Assembly: GCA_032719365.1 (NCBI GenBank)
Contig: CM064868.1
Span: forward strand, 2,820,001 to 2,884,000
Source: Prinsepia uniflora
Taxonomy: Eukaryota; Streptophyta; Magnoliopsida; Rosales; Rosaceae
Length of the DNA: 64,000 nucleotides
Direction of reading: 5' to 3'
In this document: one piece after another, positions 33,494 to 45,246 of the stretch
Numbering within the stretch: position 1 is the first letter of the stretch
Layout: each line of letters opens with the position of its first letter
Notes under the pieces: model-generated
Seen by the model: only the letters and a program-made list of their open reading frames with translations
What the model was told of the DNA's origin: nothing
Databases searched by the model: none
Program-made: the position numbers and the translations under genes

Positions 33494-35370
33494 GCCTCGA
33501 AATACGTGAAACCGTACAATTTACCAACAACCAAACCAACATCATACAATCACAATCATAGTCCATGTAAAACATTTAAGCATGCATAGAATTTATAAAA
33601 CCAAAGTCCACTCACAGACCGTTTTAACCGTGTGCCTCGATACGCGTGCCACCGGCCCTCCCGGGCCACACCACTATCACCGGGACTCCCAATCCTGTCC
33701 AAATCACATTAGAGGGTCACTAACCTCATTATTAACATCCTATCAAAGTCCCGTAATTTTCCCGAATTTTTACTTATTTTTAAACTTAATTTAAAACCTT
33801 CGGACATCCCGAACACTATCGAGACGGTGTCCGATCGACACGAAACCAATTCCAAAATGTTCGTTACATCGAATAGATTAAAAGTCATGTTGGAAGTTTC
33901 CCCAAAATACCCTTCACGCGCCCCCACGCGCCAGGTCAACACTCAGGTCAACATTGATGACGTCATGCTACAGTACCGGGTTCTGAAACCGGGTCTGTAA
34001 CCGGGTCGCCGTCGACCCACGGCTTGACCCGATCACAGATCGAGTTCCAGACCACCATTTTTGATGCGGTTTGATCCTATGAACTCGTCATAATCCCCTC
34101 TACGGTTCTGTGACATCCAAACGCATTTTTAGGTTGATTAAACTACCTGAAATCTGACAGGAAAATCGGCTGAGAACTCAGGTCATCAACTCCGGCGACT
34201 CGTCGAGATTCCGGCCGTGGTTCATGGTCCAAAATGGTCGTCTAGGTTCCTAGAACATGTCTCAAAAACAAACAAACATTCATAACGTTAAAAACGGACG
34301 TTTCAAAGCAGGGAAGTAAATCGGGTCTTCACGGGTTTCTGGACTTACCGCCGCCGTGTCGCCGCCGTGTCGCCGCCGTGGCTCGTCCAGTCGTGGTCTG
34401 AGTCGTCCTAAGGTTCCAGTGGTCCTATCCCCTACGTTGGTTCGAGTCCAGGTATGAAGGTTTGGATGGTTGGATCGATTTGGGCTGTTCGGGTTCCTCT
34501 CGGGTCTGGGGAGTTTCCGGCCGTGCAGGGCGGCCGTGGTGGTGGTGGCCGGCGTCTGAAGGTGGCTGGGGTTCGCCTGGGGCTGACTGGTGTGTGAGGC
34601 TGGGCTGCGAGGTGGTGGAGTGATCGTGCAAGGAGTGAGAGTGCACGGGTTGAAAGAAATGAAAATGTGAGGATGATATTCTGATGGTTTTAAAAACAGA
34701 GAGAGCAGATGAGATCAATGGCCAGGATTCAATCCTGAGTTCAAAATGAAGGGTGAGGATTTGAGGAGAGGAAATAATTAATTAACCTAAATGGCCAGCA
34801 AGGATCCCTGAATTAGGGAAGGAAGGGGATGATGACATGTGTCATACATCAAGGGTCCAGATTGGTTTGGGATTAGGATAATCAGATTTTATTATTATAT
34901 TATTATTTTATTCCGAGTCTCGGTTAATCGCGTTTCACGTCCTTGACCATAACTTCGTCGTCGAATCTCCGATTTCGGCATGCCGCCTGTCGTTGGATTC
35001 GTATCGACGATACCTACGTAACGGTCCTTGGCCCTCGTCCATCGGACCTCCCGGTCAAAAGTCAACATTTGGCCCCTAATACTCGAAATTACCAAAATAC
35101 CCCTCAACTTCCGAACACCACAACTTTCTCTACGAATGTCGGAATCGAACGTGCCACCTGTCTATGAACTCGTGACGTCCCGAACTACGTCACGGTCATC
35201 GGTCAAAGTCCGTTTAACCGCCCGATCAAAAAGTCAACATTTTGCCCACGACCAGGGGCAAAACGGTCATTTTGCACATTTGTCCGATTCCGCCCTACTA
35301 AGCACCGTTCAACCTCACTAATCGAGATTAGTCACTAACCTAATCCCGGAATTCGGGACGGGTTGTTACA

Positions 35371-35383
35371 ATCTTCCCTCCTT
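35371..35383 (-). other. Element B polypurine tract
   Basis: On the minus strand the bases read aaggagggaagat directly before the LTR start tgtaacaaccc. The same tract precedes the right LTR of element C (62599-62611). Confidence 0.8.
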
Positions 35384-38300
35384 AATAAATTTCATCCTCG
35401 AAATTCCAACCGATCTAATCTCAACTTACTTCCCTCCTTAATTAGTTTCGCTCTCGAAACTCGATTACCCTGATTCCACAAACACCCCGTGGAAAATGGA
35501 ATCGACCACGCAACACGTGTACACTCGTACACCAACTAATCAGATAAAACTTGTCTACACCCAAACGCACCACTAATACTCAAAACGCAACGATTACATT
35601 CGACCCCGTCGAATGACTGAAACTACTTGTTTCGAATTTGACACCACTTGTCAAATCAACCCTCTCGTTGACGCAACAACTCGACGGTTCCTTTCCCACT
35701 CCCACTAGGAGTCAGCTGACCCCACTCAACAATCTATGTTGACAAATCCTGACAATCTGTCACCACACAGTTGTTGTCAGTCGAAAACTGACACTAGACT
35801 CACTCGTGGCTACACATGTCACCAACGTACTCGACTCACCAATACCCTTACCGACATTTCACACGACCTGTGTGTAATTAAACACATCGGAATTACCATG
35901 ACCTATTGCATAGTAATGTCCGGTCCACAACCAATCCCATGGTATCGGAACCAATCCGACTACCAACACGTTCACCGACACACCTCGGGTATATCCCGTA
36001 TACCGTAACTAGACATCACAAGTTTACAAGGTATTGTACCTCGAACCATGTACGAAGTACACACATCTATCTAATAACCAGACTACAACCACCTAGGTCA
36101 TAGCCGAACACGTTCCAATAATGGAGTGTGTTTGCCCAATCTAGCATGAGACAAATCGAAGCTCCACCCATCATCTAGTTCCAATTCTGAATCCGAATCC
36201 GCAATTTCGTAAGAAATCCTGGATCCAAGCCCAGACATCAAATTTTTAATTCATATCCAAATCCGAATCCGAAATAATTATTCCGTAAGCTAGCATTTGA
36301 AATAATCATTCCGTACCCAAATCCGGAAATATACTTTCAAGTTCCAAAATCGAATCCTGAATCGTCACCCAGAAATTCGATTCCAAATCCCGAAATCTCG
36401 TTCACATTTACCAAGACACACCAAAACCGAACCTATCGGTTACCCGTTCAATACACTTGATTGACTTCATAGGGAAGCCAATCCAACCTCCACACGTCTA
36501 AGGTTGACAAAATTCAACTACCTTGAAAACCTACTCACCCGAGTAGAATACCATACGGGCCCCACTTCGAAAAGAAGTTCAACCCCGTCATTTACGACTC
36601 ACACACCCAAGTTCGTATCGATCCTTGTCATTCCACCTAGGAAAACCAAGGATGATCCAAAATGATGACGTCAAAACTCATCCTACATGGATGCAACAAA
36701 ACTCACTGCACTCGCCACGCCATGTGACACCACATCGTCTGCCACCAAGCAGAAAATGAGAAATCTCGTTTACCTAATTTCGAATACGTAGCTCCTCCTA
36801 ATGACCTAAAAACACACATGGGCCCACCAACCAATACACGCTCAACGTACTGGTAACTACAGTCAATGTCTGCCAGGGCAGAAAGCAAGAAGTCAACCCC
36901 AATGACTTCGGAATACCAATCACCAAAAACGAGCACCACTCTCGTTCCCCAATCACAACTTCCTCGACACTAAGGTTCCAACCATGTTGGAAACAGACAT
37001 GCTCCCGTCAAGTCCAACCACTAGACTTCCTACCTCCTCAATTCACTTGGACAACCCCGTGTCCACAATCAATCCGTCATTGTCCCGATCGCACATCCCA
37101 ATCTTTACAGGTTCAACACTCAGTTTCCCAAGTTCTCAATTACAAATTCCTACCTTTATACCACTAATGGCTTTCCTCGTCTTTTCCAGTTTTAATCATT
37201 TCCATGTACATTTTAGGGATATTTAAAAACATAAAATCGCACAAATTTTGGAGTTGCCAACAACTCCCCCAAATCCACCAATTATCATGACGTAGGGGAC
37301 GTCATCCCAAGATTACTCAAGTCTCAATTATACCCTTTTTAATCCACTCCTTACTGGTTATCTCACCACTATTGGAACTTATCCCAACACATCACAATCT
37401 TAACTGGATCCCATCCAGTCCATCACTCAACCACTACCGAATCTCAAAGACCGAACGTATGTTCATCATGACGGAGTCACCCCTCAACTTGTGGCTCATC
37501 GTCAACACCATTACCGACACTAGCACCAGCGCTAGTACCAGCACCAACACACTATCAACAACACTAGTATCAGCACACAGGCATCCATACTAGCATCAGC
37601 ACAAAAGTACCAACCCGCAAACATCCATACTGCACGCCGTGTGCAAACACGACAACCCTGGATCTCCGTTCATACGGAACGACGATCCCGTACCTCACGA
37701 CTATGGGTACCACCACTCTGACAATCCACATCAGGAAAATGAACGTTCCCTGAACGTCCCCTGATCCCCAAGTATTATAACCACACCAATTACCCTCGAT
37801 AGCCAGTCATCTCCATATGACTTCCGACTAACTGTCATTGCTGTCGAGATCCGCATCCATACCTCACACTAATATCCGATCCAACACGGGATTCCATAAG
37901 TTATCTCAGAACCGTATCCGTAAATCGGATCCCATAGTTCTGACGAGACTCACCAGAGCCATCCACATGGTCATCCACGACCTCAGCCACTCGTCGCAGT
38001 ACAAGTTCTCATCCACTAGTCACAATTAAGGTTTACCTTTTTAATACTAGGGTTCCACAATCACACCCTATAGTTCACCCTAACCCAACCACTTTTCGTA
38101 GTATAAAATCCACAACCTGACCGACCCCGCGGTCTAGGCATCGAATAGACGTCAAATCCAAGGATACCATCAACGTGGGTTCCACCACTAGGTCATCGGC
38201 CAACTCCGATGAATCAACATCCCTCACACTAGAAACTACCACAAGGGTTCACATTTTTAAACCATTACTCACATGAGGTTCCCCGAACCTAGCTGCACCT

Positions 38301-38523
38301 AGCAGCACAAAAATTTAATATTACATGACCGAACCGACGGTCCCACAATACCAGTTCACCACAATCAACCCCACTTGGGTCGAATCACATTAACGCACGG
38401 CGTATCAGGCCAATCATATTCTATCCACTATCCACACCCAAAAACTATCTATCAGGTTGATAACGAATTGCAGCCCAATGAGACATCACACCCTCGACCT
38501 GCGCACACAAATAGAGCAACCCT

Positions 38524-38535
38524 GCTCTGATACCA
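38524..38535 (-). other. Element B primer-binding site, initiator tRNA-Met type
   Basis: Minus-strand tggtatcagagc lies three bases inside the right (5') LTR. This is the usual 12-base complement of plant initiator tRNA-Met 3' end used to prime minus-strand DNA synthesis. Confidence 0.88.
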
Positions 38536-38538
38536 AGT

Positions 38539-41500
38539 TGACAGGACCCATCCCAATCCCCCCGGGATTACCATGGAATGTGCCCTGCTCCCGTCCAACA
38601 AGGGGTGTCAGACAAGGGATAACCAAGAGCTACTGCCCAACGGGGCATCCAGAGTGCGCAAGGATCGGTGGAGGAGGTGTGCAATGTCCCAGTCTCTGCT
38701 GCAATCGCATCCGTGATCAACCTGAAGGGCATTAAAACCAAAAGCTGTGAGTGGACAAAAACCATTAAGTTTACCAAATACATTTATAAGACATTTATGC
38801 CCTCCAATAAAAACGTATGCATGCCACAAAAATCAGTAACCAAAACGTTTGCTCAACCGAGCCATTAGGGCCTTAGCCCAAAAACCGTTAACCAAAAACC
38901 AAGTGTGGGAACTCAGCCCAAAACTGTGGAATACCACCACCATACATATTAAAACCATGTGGGTCACCACCCACGACCATAAATGAACATCAATTCAAAA
39001 ATCCAAAACCATTTAGGATCCCCGACCCTACATACCATTTCATAACCAATAATCCATTTTTACCACATAACACATATCCAACCAATAAGCCATTTTATTC
39101 ATTAATCCATATTTTACCATTACCATCACCAGCATCCCAGACGCTAGACGTCCCTGACGTCATATCTCACGGTTTCATAAGCTACGCGTGCTGCCCGGGG
39201 TCTCTCCGGGTCCATATATCTGACATTCCTGATGTCTGACGTCCCTGACGTCAATCATAGCAATCCTGCTCCTGAGTCATCATACGGTCCGGCTGCTCCA
39301 TATAATGACCCCTCGCAGGCAATGCACCGTGACTTCCCCAGTGTCCCAGACATCTGGAGGAGACCATCATATATCCTTGTATCCAGATGGTATATGGAAA
39401 ATAGTTTTATTAATTCATTTCACAACATCACAATGGGCCCTGCCCGAATTTTCCATAAAACAACACATTTCCATTTAGGGTCCCTGACCCGAAACCACAA
39501 TTATTAAATATAGGGTCCCTGACCCGAAATCACATTTATTATCCAACTGGGCCTCATGCCCGATTTTATGAACCACTGGGCCCACGACCCGATTTGTAAA
39601 CCAACTGGGCCCGCTGCCCGACTTATAAACCCACTGGGCCCACGGCCCGAATTCATAAATCAACTGGGCCCCTGGCCCGATAACATAACTCAAATGGGTC
39701 TCAGCCCGATTTCATACCAACTGGGCCCCTGGCCCGATTTCATTAACCAACTGGGCCCCCGGCCCGATTCTCAAATGGACTCCAAGTCCGAAATTTCCAA
39801 CATAATTGGGCCTCAAGCCCGAGTTCCTATTTCCAATTTCAAAACCATTTTATCATATTATATCCAAGTCATAAATATGGAAAATCCATGTAAAACCGGA
39901 AAACCTCGATTTACGTGCAAGCACGTAAATCGCCTCGAAATACGTGAAACCGTACAATTTACCAACAACCAAACCAACATCATACAATCACAATCATAGT
40001 CCATGTAAAACATTTAAGCATGCATAGAATTTATAAAACCAAAGTCCACTCACAGACCGTTTTAACCGTGTGCCTCGATACGCGTGCCACCGGCCCTCCC
40101 GGGCCACACCACTATCACCGGGACTCCCAATCCTGTCCAAATCACATTAGAGGGTCACTAACCTCATTATTAACATCCTATCAAAGTCCCGTAATTTTCC
40201 CGAATTTTTACTTATTTTTAAACTTAATTTAAAACCTTCGGACATCCCGAACACTATCGAGACGGTGTCCGATCGACACGAAACCAATTCAAAAATGTTC
40301 GTTACATCGAATAGATTAAAAGTCATGTTGGAAGTTTCCCCAAAATACCCTTCACGTGCCCCCACGCGCCAGGTCAACACTCAGGTCAACATTGATGACG
40401 TCATGCTACAGTACCGGGTTCTGAAACCGGGTCTGTAACCGGGTCGCCGTCGACCCACGGCTTGACCCAATCACAGATCGAGTTCCAGACCACCATTTTT
40501 GATGCGGTTTGATCCTATGAACTCGTCATAATCCCCTCTACGGTTCTGTGACATCCAAACGCATTTTTAGGTTGATTAAACTACCTGAAATCTGACAGGA
40601 AAATCGGCTGAGAACTCAGGTCATCAACTCCGGCGACTCGTCGAGATTCCGGCCGTGGTTCATGGTCCAAAATGGTCGTCTAGGTTCCTAGAACATGTCT
40701 CAAAAACAAACAAACATTCATAACGTTAAAAACGGACGTTTCAAAGCAGGGAAGTAAATCGGGTCTTCACGGGTTTCTGGACTTACCGCCGCCGTGTCGC
40801 CGCCGTGTCACCGCCGTGGCTCGTCCAGTCGTGATCTGAGTCGTCCTAAGGTTTCAGTGGTCCTATCCCCTACGTTGGTTCGAGTCCAGGTATGAAGGTT
40901 TGGATGGTTGGATCGATTTGGGCTGTTCGGGTTCCTCTCGGGTCTGGGGAGTTTCCGGCCGTGCAGGGCGGCCGTGGTGGTGGTGGCCGGTGTCTGAAGG
41001 TGGCTGGGGTTCGCTTGGGGCTGACTGGTGTGTGAGGCTGGGCTGTGAGGTGGTGGAGTGATCGTGCAAGGAGTGAGAGTGCACGGGTTGAAAGAAATGA
41101 AAATGTGAGGATGATATTCTGATGGTTTTAAAAACAGAGAGAGCAGATGAGATCAATGGCCAGGATTCAATCCTGAGTTCAAAATGAAGGGTGAGGATTT
41201 GAGGAGAGGAAATAATTAATTAACCTAAATGGCCAGCAAGGATCCCTGAATTAGGGTAGGAAGGGGATGATGACATGTGTCATACATCAAGGGTCCAGAT
41301 TGGTTTGGGATTAGGATAATCAGATTTTATTATTATATTATTATTTTATTCCGAGTCTCGGTTAATCGCGTTTCACGTCCTTGACCATAACTTCGTCGTC
41401 GAATCTCCGATTTCGGCATGCCGCCTGTCGTTGGATTCGTATCGACGATACCTACGTAACGGTCCTTGGCCCTCGTCCATCGGACCTCCCGGTCAAAAGT

Positions 41501-41808
41501 CAACATTTGGCCCCTAATACTCGAAATTACCAAAATACCCCTCAACTTCCGAACACCACAACTTTCTCTACGAATGTCGAAATCGAACGTGCCACCTGTC
41601 TATGAACTCGTGACGTCCCGAACTACGTCACGGTCATCGGTCAAAGTCCGTTTGACCGCCCGATCAAAAAGTCAACATTTTGCCCACGACCAGGGGCAAA
41701 ACGGTCATTTTGCACATTTGTCCGATTCCGCCCTACTAAGCACCGTTCAACCTCACTAATCGAGATTAGTCACTAACCTAATCCCGGAATTCGGGACGGG
41801 TTGTTACA
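38539..41808 (-). repeat. Element B 5' LTR (right), 3270 bp
   Basis: Partner of 32086-35370. Here the two hairpins at the start of the array (AGCATC and AGCGTC stems) are merged by a 16-bp deletion whose ends fall in the shared loop sequence tcccaga. Its hairpin array runs about 38868-39820. Several substitutions against the left copy hit stems (e.g. the GGGTC to GGATC change). Confidence 0.95.
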
Positions 41809-41813
41809 GGCTA

Positions 41814-42072
41814 AGGCCCGTTTGGTTGCCTCCCGCTGCTCCTCCAGTTCCTCGCGTGTAGACTGCAAGATGGCCAGGGTGCTTCCATGCTGTTCCCCCC
41901 ATACGTGGTTCCTGCTCTCGATGGCAGCGTTGCTCTTCCTGAGTTCGGCAACCTCCGACCGGAGGGTCCTCAGCATCTCGAGCATGTCATCGGAAGGTAG
42001 GCTGGCTCGGATTCGGCCGCGATCTCCTTGAGGGGTGTTGTTGAGCTCACCGTCGTCCCGTTCGGCAGACAT
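41814..42072 (-). pseudogene. gag: Element A gag, N-terminal part cut off by element B
   Basis: Starts with Met at 42070-42072 (MSAERDDGELNNT), about 60 bases inside the primer-binding site. It encodes a coiled-coil-like stretch (LRSEVAELRKSN, later STREELEEQ) typical of the gag start in this lineage. The frame runs into element B at its right border. The distance (9728 bp including one target duplication) keeps the two gag parts in the same reading frame, so the coding sequence was open when B landed here. Confidence 0.85.
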
Positions 42073-42128
42073 TGTTCGTCAGCGGAGGGTCGAGCAGGGG
42101 TATGTGAGTTAGTGGGTGTTTACTCTTT

Positions 42129-42146
42129 CCCACAGACGGCGCCAAT
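42129..42146 (-). other. Element A primer-binding site
   Basis: Minus-strand attggcgccgtctgtggg immediately follows the 5' LTR end. This junction is characteristic of many plant Tat-type Ty3/gypsy elements and fixes the element's direction as right to left. Confidence 0.88.
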
Positions 42147-42708
42147 TGTTTGATCCTGAAATGACCAACTCGATGAGACCCACTGGGGGTTCTAGGACCA
42201 GCCGTGTGGTGTCTCGGGCCCGCTGGGGGCGTTGTGGTTCGGCAAGGATCCTGCAAAACTAGACACCGGTGTGGTGTCGGCCAAAGGGGCTCCGATGCCT
42301 AAGTTAGTATCTGAATGCCGAGCGGCAAGTAAATACAGTGCTCTGGATCGGTTCTGAGTCTCTTACCTTTGTGAAGGGTTTCGGGGTATTTATAGTAGCC
42401 ATAACTGCGGTAGGTGGGCTACTGTTACGGGAGCAGGTGGTGCTTTGTGGCTGAGAGCCGTCTGACAAGCCCTGGACATCCGGAGGAGGCGCCAGCTGGA
42501 GTCCCAACCTGCCTCCGTCAGGGAGTTGGTTAGGTGACTGTCGCAGCCAGCTGTTGTCTATTCACTGTCAGATGCCGAATGGCGGGTCTGCAGTATGGTG
42601 CCGATCGGCGGACCGTGGGTCGTGAGGGTGTCGATCAGGCGATCGGTCGGCGGCCTTCCTGTCCTGGTGGGACCTGTGCTAGGGTGGTCGGTCGATATGG
42701 TATCAACA
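42147..42708 (-). repeat. Element A 5' LTR (right), with TATA-like promoter
   Basis: 562-bp TG..CA repeat matching 21999-22574. In element sense it holds ctataaatacc (42385-42395), a good TATA box for the genomic transcript. It is the LTR that would drive gag-pol, now separated from most of gag by element B. Confidence 0.93.
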
Positions 42709-42899
42709 ATTGACTCTCGATATATTTAATCAATTTAATTTTAAATAATTCAAAAATTATTAAGAACTGTTAATTTTAATAAAATCAATGTTGCCTTTCT
42801 CAAAAAGAATTTGGTAGTTTTTATATCTTTTTTTTACGGTAGTTTTTATATCTAGAAATATCTTACAATTCTTACTGTGCATAACCATTGATGAAAATA

Positions 42900-43813
42900 T
42901 CGGTGGATGTCGCCGAAATTTCGTTATTTTGGGCCGGCGGCATATAAGAAGGGGGGGAAAGAAATTCGTCAAAATATTGAACAATTGCCATGTTTTGAGT
43001 CCATAGATCTTTTCCTAGGATCAAAAGGATGAAAATGCACTATTAATTTGTAAAAATCGGACTTAAATCGAAGGATATATCGCCGGGTCGGAAAACCCGA
43101 GTTGCAGACCCGGCGGGAGGTAGGGGGAGACTATTGCTAGCCGATTAATTTATATACTTATATAATTGACGTTATGTATTTTAGCAAAGTCCAGCCCAGC
43201 AGAGTTGGTTTGGGTTTTTGGACTCATTTGGGGGGTCTCGGGTTCGACCTCCTTGGAACCCAAAGGGTTGTTTTTATTATTTTTTCCTTTTTTTATTCAT
43301 TTATTCCAATTTTTCAAAGGTTGGTTTTTTTTTTCCATTTTTTTTTTCAATTTTATATAATCCATTACTTCCAATTTTTTAAACAAAATTTGACCCTATT
43401 TTTCATTTTTTTTTTCAATATTAAATATATTTAAACTTATTTTATCATTTTTTTACAATGAATTTTTGTATGTTTATTATTATATTTTTAACCTTTTTAA
43501 CATTCAATTATAGTAACTCACTTCAATTTATATTTATATTTAAGATTTTATATTATTAGTCATCGGCAGAATCATGTTATCTCAAACAATTGTCATATAT
43601 TTATCATATCAAGGTCATTTTATAGTTTTTATTAGTCTTATATAACCATTATTGGATACTTAAATTTTTCCCAAAGTTTCATTCCAAATTTCCGTCATTT
43701 GAACTCAATTTCCGTCATTTTTGTTGACCGTAAACGATATCGATATCGATATTTGGGACGAGATATCCGTAAATTCGGCAAACGATATATGCATCGATAT
43801 CGATATTTTCGAG
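42900..43813. mobile_element. Non-autonomous TIR element, copy 2
   Basis: Left end gatgaaaatatcggtgg, right end ..cgatatcgatattttcgagc, giving an inverted core gaaaatatcg. It shares with copy 1 (2024-2800) the blocks attcaattatagtaa, atattattagt-atcggcaga and the terminal taaacgatatcgata. A GC-rich segment (43080-43125) interrupts the AT-rich interior. It starts 187 bp right of element A. Confidence 0.6.
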
Positions 43814-44143
43814 CATAATATATATAAAAAGTTAAACTATACCCTACACGTGTCACTCTCAGAGCTAATGCATCCCATCACTGTGGGCCCCGCGTTGTCT
43901 GGGGAAGAGGACAAATAGTGAGTACAGAGCCCTAAGCTTGTCAAGCAAACCTCCAACGAACTCTCATTAGATCTTCGATAGATAATTTTTTGCGGGACCC
44001 AATTTACCAAGTCTTCATGCTTATCCACAATTTCCTCCCATTCCACTCTCATTTCCCTACATCCAGCCACAGCTCCAATTTTCAATGATGTCGTTTTGTT
44101 ACATCATGTTATTTAGAAACGTAAGTTTAATATATTATATATC

Positions 44144-44742
44144 AATAATGCTAGGAGTATTATCTATTTTTTCACTTTTTGTATCTTATTTTATGTGATG
44201 TCTAATGTGGTGTTTTATATTATTTTTTTACTAAATTATGTTATCATTTTAATTATTTATTTTAAAATAAAAATAAAAATTAAATCAAATATTAAAAAAT
44301 TTAAATTAAATTACAAAATATCAATAAGATTGGTTATCTCCTTAAAAAAAATTAAATCCTAAAAATTTTATAACATCAAATCTTTTTTTTTTTTCCCAGA
44401 AAATCATAAACCCAAATACGATTTGATACTATAAAAGTTTTTAATATATTCTTAAGGTTTATGATTTTCTGGAAATAAAAGACAATTTGATGCTATTAAA
44501 TGCTTAGGGTTTAATTTTTTTTTTTTTAAAAGATACAATGGGTCTTATTGATATTTTGTTCATTTTGTATTTTAATTTAATTTTTATAATATTTGATTTA
44601 ATTTTAATTTTTATTTTTATTTTAAGATAAGTAATTAAAATGATGACATGGTTTGACCAAAAAAATGATTACATGAAATGCTACATCAGACGTAGTAGGA
44701 CATAAAAAAGTGGGAAAGTATGTGATATCTGTAGTATTATTC
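44144..44742. mobile_element. Foldback MITE with long inverted arms upstream of the DRM1-like gene
   Basis: The first about 260 bp (aataatgctaggagtattatc .. attttaattatttatttta, aatatcaataaga) reappear in reverse complement in the last about 260 bp (ending gtagtattattcag). Arm similarity is high but imperfect, with poly-A/T length changes. The centre also carries a shorter inverted pair around gattttctgg and ccagaaaatc. It has no coding capacity. It ends about 425 bp before the TATA box of the DRM1-like gene. Confidence 0.75.
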
Positions 44743-45081
44743 AGTATATATAACATAATTTTAATAAATAAAAATAAGACAATATTTACATTATATTTCT
44801 TTATATATTTTTTTTAATTTACCAAATTATTGTATATAAATATTAGATTCTAAACTATTCAATTTCTAAATATTTATTTTAATAATATTTATGTAAAAAT
44901 AAATAAAATTATTTAATAATTTATATATCAAATAAATAGACGATTTGTTATGAAAATTTAATTGTTAATTTTGAGTTATTTGATATAATTTATAATTTTA
45001 TAAATATGATAATTTAAATAATAAAAATTATAATTATAATTAATATATAAAAATAATTTGAGAGACGATAGGATAGGCACA

Positions 45082-45089
45082 CCACGTGG
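45082..45089 (+). promoter_or_regulatory. G-box (ccacgtgg) in the DRM1-like promoter
   Basis: A palindromic CACGTG core about 80 bp upstream of the TATA box. bZIP and bHLH factors (ABA or light signalling) use this site in plants. DRM1/ARP genes are known to respond to sugar, ABA and dormancy state, so the site is a reasonable control element; that link is inference. Confidence 0.5.
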
Positions 45090-45167
45090 AAGAGAGAGGA
45101 TAAAAACCAGTAGGGAAATTAGCAAATTTGTAATGAGAGATGGAGATATTTTAGCCTCAAAGTTTTG

Positions 45168-45177
45168 TTATAAATAG
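45168..45177 (+). promoter_or_regulatory. TATA box of the DRM1-like gene
   Basis: ttataaatag lies 70-79 bp upstream of the ATG at 45247. This fits a transcription start near 45200 and a short purine-rich 5' UTR. Confidence 0.7.
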
Positions 45178-45246
45178 AACCGCCTCGACCCAAAGCCATC
45201 GGACTAAAAACAAAGGAAGAAAAGAAAAAAGGAAACAAAAGAAAAG

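Larger units (their letters stand above)
32086..35370 (-). repeat. Element B 3' LTR (left), 3285 bp
   Basis: Matches 38539-41808 nearly throughout. It contains the hairpin array (32415-33383), a long hairpin (33470-33493), the family-wide GC-rich motif ggcgcgtgggggcgcgt in minus-strand sense (about 33915-33931), and two diverged copies of a roughly 190-bp block near 34975-35250. Confidence 0.95.
35371..38538. other. Element B internal region, non-coding
   Basis: No ORF longer than about 90 codons and no gag, protease, RT or integrase motif on either strand. Parts match the non-coding 3' half of element C's interior in reverse orientation (e.g. the block with cttcgaaaagaagttcaa), confirming the family link. 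The right end (38524-38535) is the primer-binding site and the left end is the polypurine tract. Confidence 0.85.
32086..41808 (-). mobile_element. Element B: non-autonomous, LARD-like LTR retrotransposon inside A's gag
   Basis: Target duplication ggcta at 32081-32085 and 41809-41813. LTRs start tgacaggaccc and end gggttgttaca: 32086-35370 (3285 bp) and 38539-41808 (3270 bp). I noted only about two dozen substitutions, one 16-bp and one 1-bp indel by eye, so the insertion is recent and younger than A. On the minus strand a primer-binding site tggtatcagagc (initiator tRNA-Met type) abuts the right LTR and a purine tract aaggagggaagat abuts the left one, so it reads right to left. The 3168-bp interior has no gag or pol. 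Long LTRs with a short non-coding interior match the LARD class. Element C is a relative that keeps gag. Confidence 0.93.
21999..42708 (-). mobile_element. Element A: Tat-lineage Ty3/gypsy LTR retrotransposon, split by element B
   Basis: Flanked by the 5-bp target duplication attga (21994-21998 and 42709-42713). LTRs start tgtttgatcc and end tatcaaca (TG..CA), 576 and 562 bp, differing by one 14-bp indel and about eight visible substitutions. Next to the right LTR, on the minus strand, is the primer-binding site with tggcgccgtctgtggg, so the element reads right to left. Order in element sense: gag, protease, RT, RNase H, archaeal-type RNase H, integrase, then an antisense spliced ORF. The aRH and antisense ORF place it in the Tat/Retand lineage. 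Without element B and one target duplication it would be about 10.98 kb. The pol and gag are broken by stops and frame changes, so it cannot move on its own. Confidence 0.95.
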
